In this document: positions 27,308 through 35,313 of the stretch, in pieces | Layout: each line of letters opens with the position of its first letter | Position numbering within the stretch: position 1 is the first letter of the stretch | Source of the DNA: Paraburkholderia megapolitana | GTDB taxonomy: Bacteria; Pseudomonadota; Gammaproteobacteria; Burkholderiales; Burkholderiaceae | Assembly (NCBI RefSeq): GCF_007556815.1 | Contig: NZ_CP041745.1 | Span: 1,527,001-1,591,000 of the forward strand | Direction of reading: 5' to 3' | DNA length: 64,000 nucleotides | Made by a program: the position numbers and the translations under genes | Notes under the pieces: generated by a model | Seen by the model: only the letters and a program-made list of their open reading frames with translations | The model's database searches: none | Told to the model about the DNA's origin: nothing

Positions 27308-28522
27308 ATGCCGAAGACTTACGACGAATTCAAACAACTGGACATGCGTCTCGACATGTCGCGCGGCAAGCCCGCGCCGGAGCAACTGGACCTCGCGTGG
27401 GCATTGCTCAACGAGGCGGGCTCGACGGGTTTCCTCGCACGCGATGGCTTCGATTGCCGTAACTACGGGCACGCGCTTGGGTTGCCCGAGGCGCGCGAGT
27501 TCGGTGCGTCATTGCTCGATGTGCCGGTGGGGCAGGTCGTGGCTGCCGGCAATTCGAGTCTCGAGTTGATGTACGACGCGCTTGCGTTTGCGATGTCGTT
27601 TGGGGTGCCGGCCGGCGAACCATGGTCACGCGGCGACGTCGCCTTTCTGTGCCCGGTGCCGGGCTACGACCGACATTTTTCGATCTGCGCCGCGCTCGGC
27701 ATTCGCATGATCCCCGTACCGATGACCGACGACGGTCCCGACATGGACGTCGTCGAAGCGCTCGTGCGCGAGGACGCATCGATCAAGGGGATCTGGTGCG
27801 TGCCGCTTTACAGCAACCCGAGCGGGGCCATCTATTCGGCAGAAGTCGTGCACAGGCTCGCATCGATGCCGACCGCCGCCGCCGACTTCCGTCTGTTCTG
27901 GGACGATGCGTACCGCTTCCATCATCTGACCGACACGCGGCACACGACGCCGAACGTGCTCGACGCGTGCGTGGCGGCGGGGCATCCGGACCGTGCGCTG
28001 ATTTTCGCGTCGCTGTCGAAGGTGACGATAGCGAGCGGCGCCATCGCATTCCTCGCCTCGTCGCCGCGCAACCTGGCGTGGTGGCAGCAGCGCAGCGCGG
28101 TGCGCACGATCGGTCCGGACAAACTGAACCAGTTGCGGCACGTAAAACTGCTGCGCGATCGCGCCGGTGTCGAGCAGTTGATGGAGCGTCATCGTGCGTT
28201 GCTGCGGCCGAAGTTCGATGCTGTAACGGCAGCGTTTCGCGAACGGCTCACAGGGGTGCCCGATGTGAGCTGGAACGAACCGGCAGGGGGTTACTTCATC
28301 AGCCTCTACGTGCCGGCTGGCCTCGCGAAGCGCACGGTCGCGCTGGCCGCGGCTGCAGGTCTCGTGTTGACGCCTGCCGGCGCGGCGTTCCCGCACGGTG
28401 ACGATCCGCACGACCGGCATCTGCGGATCGCACCGACGTTTCCTTCGCTCGACGAGGTACACGTTGCGGCGCAGGGCATCGCGCTGTCGCTGCTGCGTGC
28501 GATCGACGAAGCGACGCGTTGA
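27308..28522 (+). CDS. PLP-dependent aminotransferase (class I, aspartate-type PF12897-like)
   Basis: 404 residues from ATG 27308; the frame stays open for 26 codons upstream but the N-terminus of the family (MPKTYDEFKQLDMRLDMSRG) fits here. Seen: LDMSRGKPAPEQLDL, GNSSLELMYDAL, CPVPGYDRHF, VPLYSNPSGAIYS (Asn-Pro of the PLP site), WDDAYRFHHL (Asp and Tyr contacting the cofactor), SLSKVTIASGAIAF with the Schiff-base Lys, and the substrate-carboxylate Arg near LRIAPTFP. Family members are Asp/2-oxo-acid transaminases; the substrate here is not proven. Divergent from lysR; an exporter gene follows 51 bases downstream. Confidence 0.85.
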   Translation: MPKTYDEFKQLDMRLDMSRGKPAPEQLDLAWALLNEAGSTGFLARDGFDCRNYGHALGLPEAREFGASLLDVPVGQVVAAGNSSLELMYDALAFAMSFGVPAGEPWSRGDVAFLCPVPGYDRHFSICAALGIRMIPVPMTDDGPDMDVVEALVREDASIKGIWCVPLYSNPSGAIYSAEVVHRLASMPTAAADFRLFWDDAYRFHHLTDTRHTTPNVLDACVAAGHPDRALIFASLSKVTIASGAIAFLASSPRNLAWWQQRSAVRTIGPDKLNQLRHVKLLRDRAGVEQLMERHRALLRPKFDAVTAAFRERLTGVPDVSWNEPAGGYFISLYVPAGLAKRTVALAAAAGLVLTPAGAAFPHGDDPHDRHLRIAPTFPSLDEVHVAAQGIALSLLRAIDEATR

Positions 28523-28573
28523 GCGGGCGGGCGACGGGTTTCGCAAGACGGGATTTTGCGGTAAAAGAACCGC

Positions 28574-29962
28574 ATGACCGACCGCGCCCGACTCATCCCT
28601 CTCATCGTCGCCTGCCCGCTGTTTCTGCAAAACCTCGACACGTCGATCATGGCGACGGCGTTGCCGTCCATTGCACGTTCGCTCGAGGTCCAGACGCTGC
28701 ATCTGAATCTCGCGATTACGTCCTACCTGCTGAGCCTCGCGGTGTTCCTGCCCGCGAGCGGCTGGCTCGCCGACCGCTTCGGTCCGCGTCGCGTGTTCTG
28801 CGCGGCGATCGTGCTGTTCTCGGTCGGCTCCGCGCTGTGCGGGCTCGCTAACTCGCTGCCGCAGCTCGTTGTATTCCGCGTGCTGCAAGGGATGGGCGGT
28901 GCAATGATGGTGCCGGTCGGTCGTCTGATCCTGCTGCGCAGCGTGCCGCCCGCGCGCATGGTCGCCGCGATGGTCTGGTTCACCGTGCCCGGTGCGATCG
29001 GCCGGCTGGCCGGGCCGCTGCTCGGCGGCCTTGTCGTCACCATCACATCGTGGCGCTGGATCTTCCTGCTGAACGTACCGTTTGGCGTGCTCGGTGTGCT
29101 GCTCGCGCTGAACTTCATCGATGGTACATACGAGCCGCTCATCGAGCGCTTCGATCTCGCAGGTTTCATTCTGCTTTCGACAGGGCTCGTCGGCCTGGTC
29201 GGCGGTCTCGATACCGCGGGCCGCGGGCTCGTGCCGCCCACCGTCACGTTTGCTTTCGCGTCGATCGGTGCGCTATCGCTGCTTGCCTACTGGTTCTATA
29301 GCCGCCGCCGCGCCGATACGATCATCGACCCCGGCATCCTGCGTTATCGCGCGTATCGGACCGCCGTGCTCGGCGGCATGCCGCTGCGTATCGCGATCGG
29401 CGCGTCGCCGTTCCTGCTGCCGCTGATGTTCCAGCTCGGCTTCGGCTTGTCGCCGCTGCAGTCAGGATCGCTGAGCGTGGCGACCGCGATCGGCTCGCTC
29501 AGCGTGCGTGCAGTGATGACATCGGCGATCCGCCGCGTCGGATTTCGTACGCTGTTGATCGGCGCGACTTCGCTGACTGGTTGCTTCTATGCGTGCTATG
29601 GGCTGTTTCGACCGGGCACGCCCCATCTGCTGATCTTCGTCGTGCTGTTGTTTGGCGGGTTGTTCAATTCGCTCGGCATGGTGACGCTCAACACGCTCGG
29701 CTACTCGGATATGCCGAAGCTGAAAATGAGCCGCGCCACCGCGCTGTCGAGCATGGCGCAGCAACTGTCGATCAGTATCGGTGTCGCGTTCGGTGCGTCG
29801 CTGCTGACGTTGACCGCGCATCTTTATGGCGGCAGCGCCGCGCTTCTGAGTGCACGCGATTTTTCGCCGGCGTTCTTCGTGGTTGGCGCGCTGACGCTTT
29901 GCTCGCTGTTCTTTTTCGTGCGGCTTTCGCATGATGAAGGGGCGGAGTTGCGGCAGCGGTGA
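28574..29962 (+). CDS. DHA2-family (EmrB/QacA) MFS exporter
   Basis: 462 residues with about 14 membrane segments, the hallmark of the DHA2 branch. Seen: the helix 1 motif LDTSIMATALPSIARSL (motif D1), LADRFGPRRVF (motif A) and RVLQGMGGAMMVPVGRLIL with PGAIGRLAGPLLGG (motif C) in helix 5, characteristic of antiporters. It likely exports a toxic or amphipathic compound. No membrane-fusion partner is adjacent. It may be co-transcribed with the aminotransferase gene upstream. Confidence 0.9.
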   Translation: MTDRARLIPLIVACPLFLQNLDTSIMATALPSIARSLEVQTLHLNLAITSYLLSLAVFLPASGWLADRFGPRRVFCAAIVLFSVGSALCGLANSLPQLVVFRVLQGMGGAMMVPVGRLILLRSVPPARMVAAMVWFTVPGAIGRLAGPLLGGLVVTITSWRWIFLLNVPFGVLGVLLALNFIDGTYEPLIERFDLAGFILLSTGLVGLVGGLDTAGRGLVPPTVTFAFASIGALSLLAYWFYSRRRADTIIDPGILRYRAYRTAVLGGMPLRIAIGASPFLLPLMFQLGFGLSPLQSGSLSVATAIGSLSVRAVMTSAIRRVGFRTLLIGATSLTGCFYACYGLFRPGTPHLLIFVVLLFGGLFNSLGMVTLNTLGYSDMPKLKMSRATALSSMAQQLSISIGVAFGASLLTLTAHLYGGSAALLSARDFSPAFFVVGALTLCSLFFFVRLSHDEGAELRQR

Positions 29963-30041
29963 CGGGCGAGGCATCGCTCGGACGCGTCGCACGGTGTCGC
30001 GAGTGGCTGCTTGCTGAAATGGCGCGGTGCCGAAACACGCA

Positions 30042-31295
30042 CTACATGCGCAGTCCTGCGATGTACTTCGCGCGTGGCCGTAACAGAAAGGCCTGCGCAC
30101 GCTGTTCCAGCACATGCGCGACCCAGCCGGCGGTGCGGCTGATGATCCACACGGCGGTCGCCGTGCCATCCGGCAGCCCCAGGGCGCGGGCAAGCACGAC
30201 GAGCGCGATCGCCACGCCCGGATGCATCGAGAGCCTGTCTTCCGCGAGCATGAGAAAGTCGAGCGTGGGCGCGGTGTGCGGTGTCGCATGTCGCAGCGCG
30301 CGCACCTGTTCGAGAATCAGATTGGCTCGCACATCGCCGTCCGGATACAACGGATGGTTGAAGCCGAAGAGGCTTGCGCCGACTTCGCGAACCAGTTGCA
30401 GACGGTCTGCCTGATCGCAACTGGCGATGTCGCGCAACAGCAGCGTCTCCACTCTCTCGGTTGCGGTACCCGTCGAGAAACCGACGTGCGAACCGATCGC
30501 CGACGCGATGCAGTTGTAAAGATCCGCATTCGTCGATGCCGCAACTCGCGCAGCGAACGTTGCCGGCGCGAGTTCGTTGTCCGCCAGCACCGTGAGCGCG
30601 CCATTGAGTGCGAACACGGCGTCGGGCGTACCGGTGCCTCCTGCCGCGCGCAGCAGATAGGCCGCCATACTCTCGCCGCGCTCGCGCATCACAAATGCAC
30701 GCGCGTTGCTCAGAAAGCCGAGACATCCGGTCATCGTCTGCATGATGAGGCGCGCCGCCTGCACGGCACTGCCATCGGAGATCTCTTCCGCGCCGCGTCC
30801 CTGCATGCCGAGCGCGAGCGGCACCATACCGAGCAGATTGGCGATGTCGCTGCCATCCAGTTTGCCGGCGTACGCGTCGAATAACGGCAACACGGCTTGC
30901 GGTGTGTCGAGCGTCCCCCACGCAGTGACGCCGTCTTGCCAGATGCCCGTCATCAAAAGCTGCGAAACCGATTCGAACGACGAACCCGCTTTCGCCATCT
31001 CGACTGCAGACCGGTTGCGATACAGCGGTCCTTGCGCCGTGATGTTCGTGATGGCCGACGCGAGCACCGGCTCACCCCAGCGCATCGTCGATTCCGCCGA
31101 TGCTGCTCTCGCTGTGCGTCCGCGTTTGCGGCTTCCCACCCGTTCGACATCGGCGCGCACATACAGGCTGCGACGACCGTCGTCGTGCGGCGCAGTGCCG
31201 ATCAATCCGCGGCTTACGTACGAATAAAGCGTGGCCGGTTTGATATTGAGCCGTGCCAGCACCTCTTCTCGTGTCATCAGATCTTTGGTCGTCAT
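30042..31295 (-). CDS. HTH domain fused to a degenerate citrate-synthase domain (probable regulator)
   Basis: 417 residues from ATG 31295. Residues 7-55 form a MerR/excisionase-type helix-turn-helix (MTREEVLARLNIKPATLYSY, then RRSLYVRADVERV); residues 70-417 are a citrate-synthase fold ending RPRAKYIAG. Gap-free comparison with remembered GltA motifs ([20 protein letters not shown]) puts Thr275 where catalytic His264 should be, and ADNEL where ADHEQ carries His229. His314 (GFNHPLYPDGDVRA), Asp346 (PTLDFLML), Arg323 and the RTAGW Arg are kept. Activity is therefore doubtful and a sensor role likely: the domain may bind a carboxylate effector. Divergent from the catabolic operon; ATATTGATT repeats lie between. 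Confidence 0.85.
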   Translation of the reverse strand: MTTKDLMTREEVLARLNIKPATLYSYVSRGLIGTAPHDDGRRSLYVRADVERVGSRKRGRTARAASAESTMRWGEPVLASAITNITAQGPLYRNRSAVEMAKAGSSFESVSQLLMTGIWQDGVTAWGTLDTPQAVLPLFDAYAGKLDGSDIANLLGMVPLALGMQGRGAEEISDGSAVQAARLIMQTMTGCLGFLSNARAFVMRERGESMAAYLLRAAGGTGTPDAVFALNGALTVLADNELAPATFAARVAASTNADLYNCIASAIGSHVGFSTGTATERVETLLLRDIASCDQADRLQLVREVGASLFGFNHPLYPDGDVRANLILEQVRALRHATPHTAPTLDFLMLAEDRLSMHPGVAIALVVLARALGLPDGTATAVWIISRTAGWVAHVLEQRAQAFLLRPRAKYIAGLRM

Positions 31296-31297
31296 TG

Positions 31298-31315
31298 AAT
31301 CAATATAATCAATAT
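31298..31315. promoter_or_regulatory. Tandem operator half-sites (AATCAATAT x2)
   Basis: Two exact, adjacent 9-bp copies AATCAATAT (31298-31306 and 31307-31315) abut the start codon of the HTH-citrate-synthase gene. The reverse complement ATATTGATT recurs once more at 31426-31434. Binding here would block expression of the regulator itself. Confidence 0.55.
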
Positions 31316-31425
31316 AAATTGAGCTATAGAACAGCATCTCATGTTCTCGGAGAAGTCTAGCAGAGCGCCATAGAATCTGGAAATTTCAGCCTTTCTCACC
31401 ATGGCACATCGGTACAACGAGTTTT

Positions 31426-31446
31426 ATATTGATTTCAAATATCAAT
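31426..31446. promoter_or_regulatory. Operator-like dyad before the catabolic operon
   Basis: ATATTGAT, TTCAA, ATATCAAT: contains the same 9-mer ATATTGATT as the sites at 31298-31315, and a 6-bp dyad ATTGAT/ATCAAT with a 7-base spacer (31428-31446). It lies 100 bases upstream of the bicupin gene, where a regulator of the operon would bind. Confidence 0.5.
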
Positions 31447-31546
31447 CTTGAACGATAAAAAACCGGAGAGTAACTTCCAGTCCTCAGTTCTATTTTTTGC
31501 ACCCGTCCGGCAGCACGCCGACCGGGTGTCTTGAGGAGACTTTCCG

Positions 31547-32674
31547 ATGCATGACCTGAGACGCGAATTCGGGCCGGCGCAAGCGCACTTCGTCGATCAG
31601 ACGGGCCAGCGTCCCCATGACAATCGTTACTGGGCGCCGGTGATCGTGAGTCGCGAAGCGATCGACGCCGAAGTGGCTCGTCTCGCCGCGTTGCCGAAGC
31701 CGCAGGACGGCCGCCGTCATTCGTTGATCGTTCACCCGTTCGCACGCGAGGGCTCGCCGGGACTTGCGCCCGGCATCCAGGTATCGCTCCAGGTGCTGTT
31801 GCCGGGCGAATCGACCGAGCCGATGCGTCACAACGCGACCGAGGTGAATTTCTGCATTCGCGGTGGCGGCGCGACGCGCGTTGCGGGTCGCACGATCGCA
31901 TTCCGCCAGTACGACGTGTGGAACCATCCGTCCTTCGTGGCGTACTCGCATACCAACGACACGGACGACGTCCAGGTGCGTCTCGTCTATTCGAACATTC
32001 CGTTGCTACAGCACATGGAAGTGTATGTGCCGGAGTTCGGCGTCGAACTCGACGTGCCGACTGAAACAGCGAACATGCACGCGAGTGACGACCCGAAGCG
32101 CCGCAATCCGTTCGGTACGTTCCCGATCGGCAACGACGGCGGTCTGCTGATGCCGTACGAAACGTTGATCAATCCGCAGGTGGTCGACTCGCGTCCGTTG
32201 CACTTTCCGTGGCAACAGGTGAAGGCCGAACTCGACAAGCTCGAGGCGCTCGGCAGCGAATACGTCGGGCGGCGTCTGTACATGATGTACAACCCCGTGA
32301 CGGGCCGCACTAACGGCATCACGCCGAACTTCTTTGCAACGATGACGATCCGGCCGCCGAAGATCGTCGATCGTCCGCATCGTCACGTGTCTTCCGCGAT
32401 CAACTATTACTTCTCGGGTTCGGGCTACAGCATGGTGGCGGGCAACCGCTACGAGTGGAAAGCCGGCGATCTGATGCTGTCGGCACCTGGCTGGGCCGTG
32501 CACAACCACGCGTCCTATGACGACTACGTGTACGAGCTGACCATTCAGGACCAGCCGCTCAATATCTACATGCAATCGCTGCTGTGGCAGGAGAGCATGA
32601 AGGAACCTCTCGCGCTGCTCGGCACGCAAACGGGCTTTTCGACCAACCGCGCGAATACCGCCAAGGTCGCCTGA
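31547..32674 (+). CDS. Bicupin ring-cleavage dioxygenase-like protein (gentisate dioxygenase family)
   Basis: 375 residues; ATG 31547 has GAGGAGA eight bases upstream. Two cupin domains as in gentisate, salicylate and 1-hydroxy-2-naphthoate 1,2-dioxygenases. Known gentisate dioxygenases keep the iron in the N-terminal cupin; here that domain has only MRHNATEVNF (one His of the HxH pair), whereas the C-terminal cupin has a full set: RPHRHVSSAINYYFSG (His278, His280) and GWAVHNHAS (His319/His321). The metal site thus seems to have moved to the second cupin. First gene of the operon; the aldolase follows 28 bases on. Expected to cleave a hydroxylated aromatic carboxylate; substrate unknown. Confidence 0.82.
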   Translation: MHDLRREFGPAQAHFVDQTGQRPHDNRYWAPVIVSREAIDAEVARLAALPKPQDGRRHSLIVHPFAREGSPGLAPGIQVSLQVLLPGESTEPMRHNATEVNFCIRGGGATRVAGRTIAFRQYDVWNHPSFVAYSHTNDTDDVQVRLVYSNIPLLQHMEVYVPEFGVELDVPTETANMHASDDPKRRNPFGTFPIGNDGGLLMPYETLINPQVVDSRPLHFPWQQVKAELDKLEALGSEYVGRRLYMMYNPVTGRTNGITPNFFATMTIRPPKIVDRPHRHVSSAINYYFSGSGYSMVAGNRYEWKAGDLMLSAPGWAVHNHASYDDYVYELTIQDQPLNIYMQSLLWQESMKEPLALLGTQTGFSTNRANTAKVA

Positions 32675-32702
32675 TTTGCGCGACCGACAAGGAATCTGAA
32701 CC

Positions 32703-33596
32703 ATGCGCGATATCTCATGGCTGAAGGGCTCGATTACGCCGATCGTCACGCCGTTTCGCAACCAGGCGGTCGATTACGAAACCTACGCGCGGCTCGTCGA
32801 CTGGCAAATCGTCAACGGGGGGCACGGTGTGCTCGTGAACGGCACGACAGCCGAGCCTAGTCTGCTCACTGTCGCCGAACGCAACCGCCTGGTGGACGTG
32901 GCGATCGAGGCGGCGGCGGGTCGCGTTCCGGTGCTCGCTGCGACGGGCTCGCAATCGCACGCCGAAACCGTCGAGCTGACGCAACACGCCGACAAGGCCG
33001 GTGTCGATGCGCTGCTGATCGTCACGCCGTACTACATCCGTCCGCCGCAGCGGGGCCTCGTCGAGTATTACGCGGACATTGGCGCACGAACCGAACGACC
33101 GCTGCTGATTTATCACATTCCGGGGCGAGCCGCCGTCGGCATGGAGCTCAACACAGTCAAGACGATCCGCGAACGCGTGCCGAATCTGGTTGGCATGAAG
33201 CACGCGGTCAACGACATGGCCTTCGTTACGCACATGCTCGATGCGTTCGGGCCCGAGTGGCGCGTATTCGTCGGGCTCGAGGAGTTGAGCTACCCAATGC
33301 TCGCCGTCGGCGCGTGCGGGTTGATGAATGCCGTCGGAAATCTGGCGCCGCGCAAGGTCGCCGGTCTGGTCGAAGCCGTCGAGCGCGGCGATCATGCTGC
33401 CGCCCGCCAATTGCACTTCGCGCTTTTCGAGCTGAACCAGGCGGTGTTTTACGACACGAATCCGATTCCCATCAAATACATGATGAAGCGCATGGGCCTG
33501 ATTCCAGCCAACGACCATCGCCTGCCGATGATGCCCGCCACGCGCGAACTCGAAGCACGGCTCGACGGCGTGCTGGATCGCGCTGGTCTGCTCTGA
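32703..33596 (+). CDS. DapA-family (dihydrodipicolinate synthase-like) aldolase/hydratase
   Basis: 297 residues. TIM-barrel class I aldolase family. Seen: NGTTAEPSLLTVAERN (pyruvate-binding GTTxE), VTPYYIRPPQRGLVEYY, IYHIPGRAAVG with the catalytic Tyr137, and GMKHAVND with the Schiff-base Lys166. The operon setting makes lysine biosynthesis unlikely; the family also includes hydratase-aldolases that split aromatic ring-cleavage products into pyruvate and an aldehyde. Start ATG 32703 has AAGGAA upstream. The next gene begins 42 bases after. Confidence 0.88.
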   Translation: MRDISWLKGSITPIVTPFRNQAVDYETYARLVDWQIVNGGHGVLVNGTTAEPSLLTVAERNRLVDVAIEAAAGRVPVLAATGSQSHAETVELTQHADKAGVDALLIVTPYYIRPPQRGLVEYYADIGARTERPLLIYHIPGRAAVGMELNTVKTIRERVPNLVGMKHAVNDMAFVTHMLDAFGPEWRVFVGLEELSYPMLAVGACGLMNAVGNLAPRKVAGLVEAVERGDHAAARQLHFALFELNQAVFYDTNPIPIKYMMKRMGLIPANDHRLPMMPATRELEARLDGVLDRAGLL

Positions 33597-33638
33597 ATGC
33601 ACGTTGACGACGCGAGCCACCATGAACCGGAGACAACG

Positions 33639-34193
33639 ATGAGCGACCGAATCCCCAGGCTGGAGATGACCCAGATGCGCGTCGATCTGGCTGCGTATCT
33701 GACGCCCCGCGTCGAGCGGCTGCGTTATCTCGGCGAGCTTTTCAAGTGCATTGGCCATGCGCCCGACGTCACGCTGCATTTCATGCATTTCACCGATGCA
33801 CTGAAGCACGCGTTGCCCGACCGTCTGACCGAACTCGGTGCGCTGACTGTCGCGAGCTACATGGAGAATCGTTACGAACGCAATCAGCACGAGCGGTTGA
33901 GCGTCAAACTGGGTTTCCCATGCGCGTGGATCGCACAGGTCAACCAGCTCGATCCTTCGGCTGCGACGGAGTTGAGCGAAACCGAGTTGGCTGCGCAGCG
34001 CTATGCGCTCAAGGCGTTGCGGACCCGCGGGCTGGATGCGCAGGAGGAGTTCGACACGCTGGCGACCCTCGTGACGCCCGCCGAAGCAATGGCGTTCGTA
34101 ATGCTGATCGGCCGCTACGTTACGCATGCGATTGCCGTCAATACGCTACGGCTGGAGCCGCCCGTGCCGTCCATCTTCGCGGGCGAACCATGA
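33639..34193 (+). CDS. Carboxymuconolactone decarboxylase/AhpD-like protein
   Basis: 184 residues from ATG 33639 with CGGAG upstream; the open frame extends 14 codons earlier without support. All-helical. The segment LTVASYMENRYERNQHERLSVKLGFP resembles the core of AhpD/CMD-like proteins, with the His-containing helix pair, but the CxxC of AhpD is absent, so peroxidase activity is unlikely; a decarboxylase or lactone-processing role fits the operon better. The stop overlaps the next start (ATGA), so it is coupled to the ornithine-cyclodeaminase-like gene. Confidence 0.75.
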   Translation: MSDRIPRLEMTQMRVDLAAYLTPRVERLRYLGELFKCIGHAPDVTLHFMHFTDALKHALPDRLTELGALTVASYMENRYERNQHERLSVKLGFPCAWIAQVNQLDPSAATELSETELAAQRYALKALRTRGLDAQEEFDTLATLVTPAEAMAFVMLIGRYVTHAIAVNTLRLEPPVPSIFAGEP

Positions 34194-35179
34194 GCGCAGC
34201 GACTCCGCCCATCTGGATCTCGGAGCAGCAGATCGTCTCGCTGATGAACCTGTCGGGCGCGATCGAGGCGCTCGAAAGCGGCCTTGCGCAACAGGCAGGT
34301 GGCGTGGCGCTCAACATGGGAAAAACGCACGTCGCGTGGGGGCATAACAATCTGCACGCGATTGGCGCAGCGTTTCAGGAAGCAGGCATCGTCGGCACCA
34401 AGACGTGGGCGCATACGGAAGGCGGCGCCTGCCCGCTGCTGATGCTCTTCGACAGTACGAACGGTCAATTGAAGGCCATTCTCGAAGCGTTTGCACTCGG
34501 CCAGATGCGCACGGGTGGCATTTCCGGTGTCGCGACCCGATGGCTCGCGCAGCCCGACGCGGAGGTGCTCGCGCTGATCGGCACCGGCAAGCAGGCGCTC
34601 GCGCAGCTCGCTGCCGTCGCCGCGGTACGACGCCTGAAGCTGGTGCGTGTGTACAGCCCGACGCCGGACAAGCGTCGCGCGTTCGTCGAGCGGGCGCGCG
34701 AAAAGTTCGAGATTGAAATCGTTGAGGCCTCATCGGTGGAAGCCGCCGTTGCCGGTGCGCCGATCGTTACGACAGTCACGCGCGCTACGCAAGCGTTTCT
34801 GCCTGCATCGGCCCTCGCGCGCGGCGCGCACGTGAACGCTGTAGGCGCCATTACGGAAGAACGAATCGAACTTGCCGACGATGTGTTTGCGCGCTGTACG
34901 CGTGCCGTAGTCGACGATCTCGGCGCGGCCAGGCGGCTTTCGACGGAGTTCGTCCGCGCATACGGTGCGACGGATCGCTGGAACGAAGTGGTGCCGTTAT
35001 GCGACGTCGTTGCGCAACGCCTCGCACGCACGGCATCCGACGACATCACAGTGTTCAAGGCGATGGGTATGGGTGTATCGGATCTCGCGCTCGGCCTGCG
35101 TCTGTACGCGCTCGCGAGCAGGATGGGGCTCGGTATACCGCTGCCGCAACCGCGCCGCGAGTTGCCGCGCCTCGACTGA
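34190..35179 (+). CDS. Ornithine cyclodeaminase/mu-crystallin family protein
   Basis: 329 residues from ATG 34190 (4-base overlap with the gene before). NAD(P)-binding Rossmann domain: LALIGTGKQALAQLAAVAAVR is the GxGxxA motif, GAHVNAVGA and FVRAYGATDRW follow, and TVFKAMGMGVSDLALGLRLY is the C-terminal family signature. Known members deaminate ornithine, reduce ketimines or oxidise amino acids. In this operon an imine- or keto-acid-reducing step is the inference. A 134-base gap before the porin gene marks a possible internal promoter. Confidence 0.88.
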   Translation: MSAATPPIWISEQQIVSLMNLSGAIEALESGLAQQAGGVALNMGKTHVAWGHNNLHAIGAAFQEAGIVGTKTWAHTEGGACPLLMLFDSTNGQLKAILEAFALGQMRTGGISGVATRWLAQPDAEVLALIGTGKQALAQLAAVAAVRRLKLVRVYSPTPDKRRAFVERAREKFEIEIVEASSVEAAVAGAPIVTTVTRATQAFLPASALARGAHVNAVGAITEERIELADDVFARCTRAVVDDLGAARRLSTEFVRAYGATDRWNEVVPLCDVVAQRLARTASDDITVFKAMGMGVSDLALGLRLYALASRMGLGIPLPQPRRELPRLD

Positions 35180-35313
35180 CCGCGCGTGTGCGAGTGCGGT
35201 TTCGCTCGCGTTGCTTCGCGCGCAAGCTTGTCCGGAATCGACTCGCTGTGTTCCGGCACGACGATTTCGAATCTGAATGAATACACGAATAAAACAATAT
35301 TGGAGACTCGACA

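Noticed and set aside
27626..28888. 420-codon frame on the minus strand
   Set aside because: Antisense to the aminotransferase gene and the start of the exporter; no recognisable domain.
32715..34127. 470-codon frame on the minus strand
   Set aside because: Antisense to the aldolase and CMD-like genes; Arg/His/Gln-rich shadow.
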